Assembly (NCBI RefSeq): GCF_013170825.1
Contig: NZ_CP033365.1
Location: 1,810,001-1,874,000 of the forward strand
Reading direction: 5' to 3'
Source of the DNA: Mesorhizobium sp. NZP2298
GTDB taxonomy: Bacteria > Pseudomonadota > Alphaproteobacteria > Rhizobiales > Rhizobiaceae
Length of the DNA: 64,000 nucleotides
Shown here: in pieces, positions 62,637 through 64,000 of the stretch
How the letters are laid out: every line of letters begins with the position of its first letter
How positions within the stretch are numbered: the first letter of the stretch is position 1
The notes under the pieces: generated by a model
Databases searched by the model: none
Seen by the model: the letters and a program-made list of their open reading frames with translations, nothing else
What the model was told of the DNA's origin: nothing
Position numbers and translations under genes: made by a program

Positions 62637-63692
62637 ATGCCGACGACAATGAAGGGCCCTGGGCTGTTTCTGGCGCAGTTCGCGGGTGATGCGGCGCCAT
62701 TCAATTCACTGGCCTCGATCACCAAATGGGCCGCCGGTCTCGGCTATAAAGGCGTGCAGATCCCGACCTGGGACGGGCGCTTGTTCGACCTCAAGAAGGC
62801 AGCTTCTTCCAAGACCTATTGCGACGAGGTCAAGGGCATCTGTGCCGATGCCGGAGTCGAGATCACCGAACTGTCGACGCATCTGCAGGGGCAGTTGGTG
62901 GCGGTACATCCAGCCTATGATGCGCAGTTCGACGGCTTCGCGCCGGCCTCGGTCCACAACAATCCCAAGGCGCGGCAGAAATGGGCGGTCGAGCAGATGA
63001 AGTTCGGTGCCAAGGCATCGCGCAATCTCGGGCTGAATGCCTCCGTGTCGTTCACCGGCTCGCTGGCTTTCCCTTACCTCTATCCCTTCCCGCAGCGGCC
63101 GGCCGGACTGATCGAGGAGGCCTTTGGCGAACTCGGCAAACGCTGGAAGCCGATCCTCGATGTGTATGAGGACAATGGCGTCGATGTCGGCTACGAAATT
63201 CATCCCTCTGAGGACGTGTTCGACGGCGCCACCTTCGAGATGTTCCTCGATGCGGTCGGCGGCCACAAGCGCTGCAACATCAACTACGACCCGTCGCACT
63301 TCCTCTTGCAGCAGCTCAACTATCTCGAATTCATCGACATCTACCACGAGCGCATCAAGGCGTTCCACGTGAAGGACGCGGAGTTCAATCCGACCGGCCG
63401 GCAAGGCGTCTATTCCGGCTATCAGAGCTGGACCAACCGCGCCGGCCGCTTCCGCTCGCTTGGTGACGGACAGGTGGATTTCGGCGGCATCTTCTCCAAG
63501 CTGACGCAGTACAATTACGATTCCTGGGCGGTGCTGGAGTGGGAGTGCTGCCTGAAGCATCCGGAAGACGGCGCGGCCGAAGGCGCCCCTTTTATCCAGC
63601 ACCACATCATCCGCGTGACGGAAAAGGCATTCGACGACTTTGCCGGCGGCACCACCGACAAGAAGTTGCTGCGCGCGATGATGGGCATCTAG
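62637..63692 (+). CDS. sugar phosphate isomerase/epimerase (xylose-isomerase-like barrel)
   Basis: This 351-residue TIM-barrel isomerase-like protein has GYKGVQIPTWDGRLFDL near the N-terminus, Glu in VGYEIHPSEDVFDG, Asp/His in NINYDPSHFLLQQLNY, His in IKAFHVKDAEF and a late Glu in AVLEWECC, matching the metal-ligand order of the family. It is related in fold but not closely to the divergent isomerase. ATG 62637 is chosen, 6 bases after GGGAGG; 62631 is too close. It is followed by a MocA-type dehydrogenase. Confidence 0.88.
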   Translation: MPTTMKGPGLFLAQFAGDAAPFNSLASITKWAAGLGYKGVQIPTWDGRLFDLKKAASSKTYCDEVKGICADAGVEITELSTHLQGQLVAVHPAYDAQFDGFAPASVHNNPKARQKWAVEQMKFGAKASRNLGLNASVSFTGSLAFPYLYPFPQRPAGLIEEAFGELGKRWKPILDVYEDNGVDVGYEIHPSEDVFDGATFEMFLDAVGGHKRCNINYDPSHFLLQQLNYLEFIDIYHERIKAFHVKDAEFNPTGRQGVYSGYQSWTNRAGRFRSLGDGQVDFGGIFSKLTQYNYDSWAVLEWECCLKHPEDGAAEGAPFIQHHIIRVTEKAFDDFAGGTTDKKLLRAMMGI

Positions 63693-63702
63693 CGCTTGTC
63701 CC

Positions 63703-63815
63703 TCCCTCTCAAGGGGAGGGCGGCCCGAATGGCAGGCTGGGGCGGTTCATGCCGAGCTCCGCCTCTACGACCCACCAGATCCGCTGCGCGGATCGACCCC
63801 TCCTCGAGGAGAGGT
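63703..63815. repeat. rhizobial intergenic repeat
   Basis: CCCTCCCTCTCAAGGGGAGGG at the left and CCCCTCCTCGAGGAGAGG at the right are hairpins in the style of the elements at 39405 and 42715. It occupies the gap between the isomerase and dehydrogenase genes. Confidence 0.5.
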
Positions 63816-63838
63816 AAAATAGCACGAGGGAGAGAAAC

Positions 63839-64000
63839 ATGGTCGGCGCATCGAAGTCGGAAACGGGAGGCGGCCCGATCCGCTACGGCATGGTCGGTGG
63901 CGGGCAAGGCGCCTTCATCGGCGCGGTGCACCGCATCGCGGCGCGCATGGACAATGATTTTGTGCTGGTTGCCGGCGCACTGTCGTCCGACCCGGCGCGG
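63839..64000 (+). CDS. Gfo/Idh/MocA-family oxidoreductase, 5' part
   Basis: The window ends after 54 codons. The N-terminal Rossmann motif [22 protein letters not shown] (about 16-37) is typical of Gfo/Idh/MocA sugar and inositol dehydrogenases. ATG 63839 has GAGGGA upstream. It lies on the strand of the preceding isomerase and is probably in the same operon, as in inositol-like catabolic loci. Confidence 0.88.
   Translation, partial: MVGASKSETGGGPIRYGMVGGGQGAFIGAVHRIAARMDNDFVLVAGALSSDPAR

Overview
The window looks like a chromosomal segment of a Rhizobiales alphaproteobacterium, most likely Mesorhizobium or a close relative. The evidence is high GC, a Ros/MucR regulator, the order 23S-5S-tRNA-fMet, many peptide-type and sugar ABC importers, and rhizobial interspersed palindromes. 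The genus is an inference. The window opens inside a 23S rRNA gene and closes inside an oxidoreductase gene.

Layout. 1-2620: the 3' part of an rRNA operon (23S, 5S, initiator tRNA) with a 24-bp tandem hairpin repeat, terminators and tRNA fragments. 2787-4063: a scarred stretch with a decayed IS481-type transposase, an intact MucR-like gene and the tail of a lost sensor kinase. 4076-9352: an efflux operon of the yhiI-rbbA-yhhJ type plus a small membrane protein. 9894-27390: a large catabolic locus with a class III aminotransferase, aldehyde dehydrogenase, acyl-CoA ligase, FAD oxidoreductase, amidohydrolase-fold protein, TetR regulator, divergent acetylpolyamine amidohydrolase and amidase, a peptide-type ABC importer and a GMC oxidoreductase. 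Three near-identical 16-bp operators (consensus GATTGACCAATCAATC) sit at its promoters, so it is probably one regulon for importing and degrading an amide-bonded amine. 27594-35319: a DeoR regulator, a ROK kinase fused to a P-loop kinase, a LacD/YihT-type class I aldolase, a SorC regulator and a sugar ABC importer, the last two linked by a shared GTGTTACA operator.

35412-45387: a peptide-type ABC operon ending in an ATC-hydrolase-family gene, divergent from an M24 metallopeptidase-like enzyme, followed by a cupin / PEP-hydrolase-like / Tm-1-like operon of poorly known function, facing a TetR gene. 46494-52151: a carbohydrate ABC operon (binding protein, two permeases, a 74-residue membrane protein, two ATPases). 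52200-58362: several independent units (AraC with MFS exporter, TetR with SDR, a GFA-type protein, an amidase, a secreted protein). 58404-64000: an acid-sugar type catabolic locus (2-hydroxyacid dehydrogenase, FadR-type GntR regulator, enolase-superfamily dehydratase/racemase, two TIM-barrel isomerases, start of a Gfo/Idh/MocA dehydrogenase).

Two regulatory networks stand out. The first is the amine-catabolism operator trio. The second is a family of TGGT-N3-ACCA palindromes found in pairs before the importer at 46.5 kb, in the divergent promoter region at 62.3-62.5 kb and upstream of the M24/peptide-importer divergon at 41.3 kb. It ties importers to catabolic enzymes up to 21 kb away, with the GntR protein at 59.4-60.1 kb as the natural candidate regulator. 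All functional names come from motifs and family resemblance read by eye; no database search was run.
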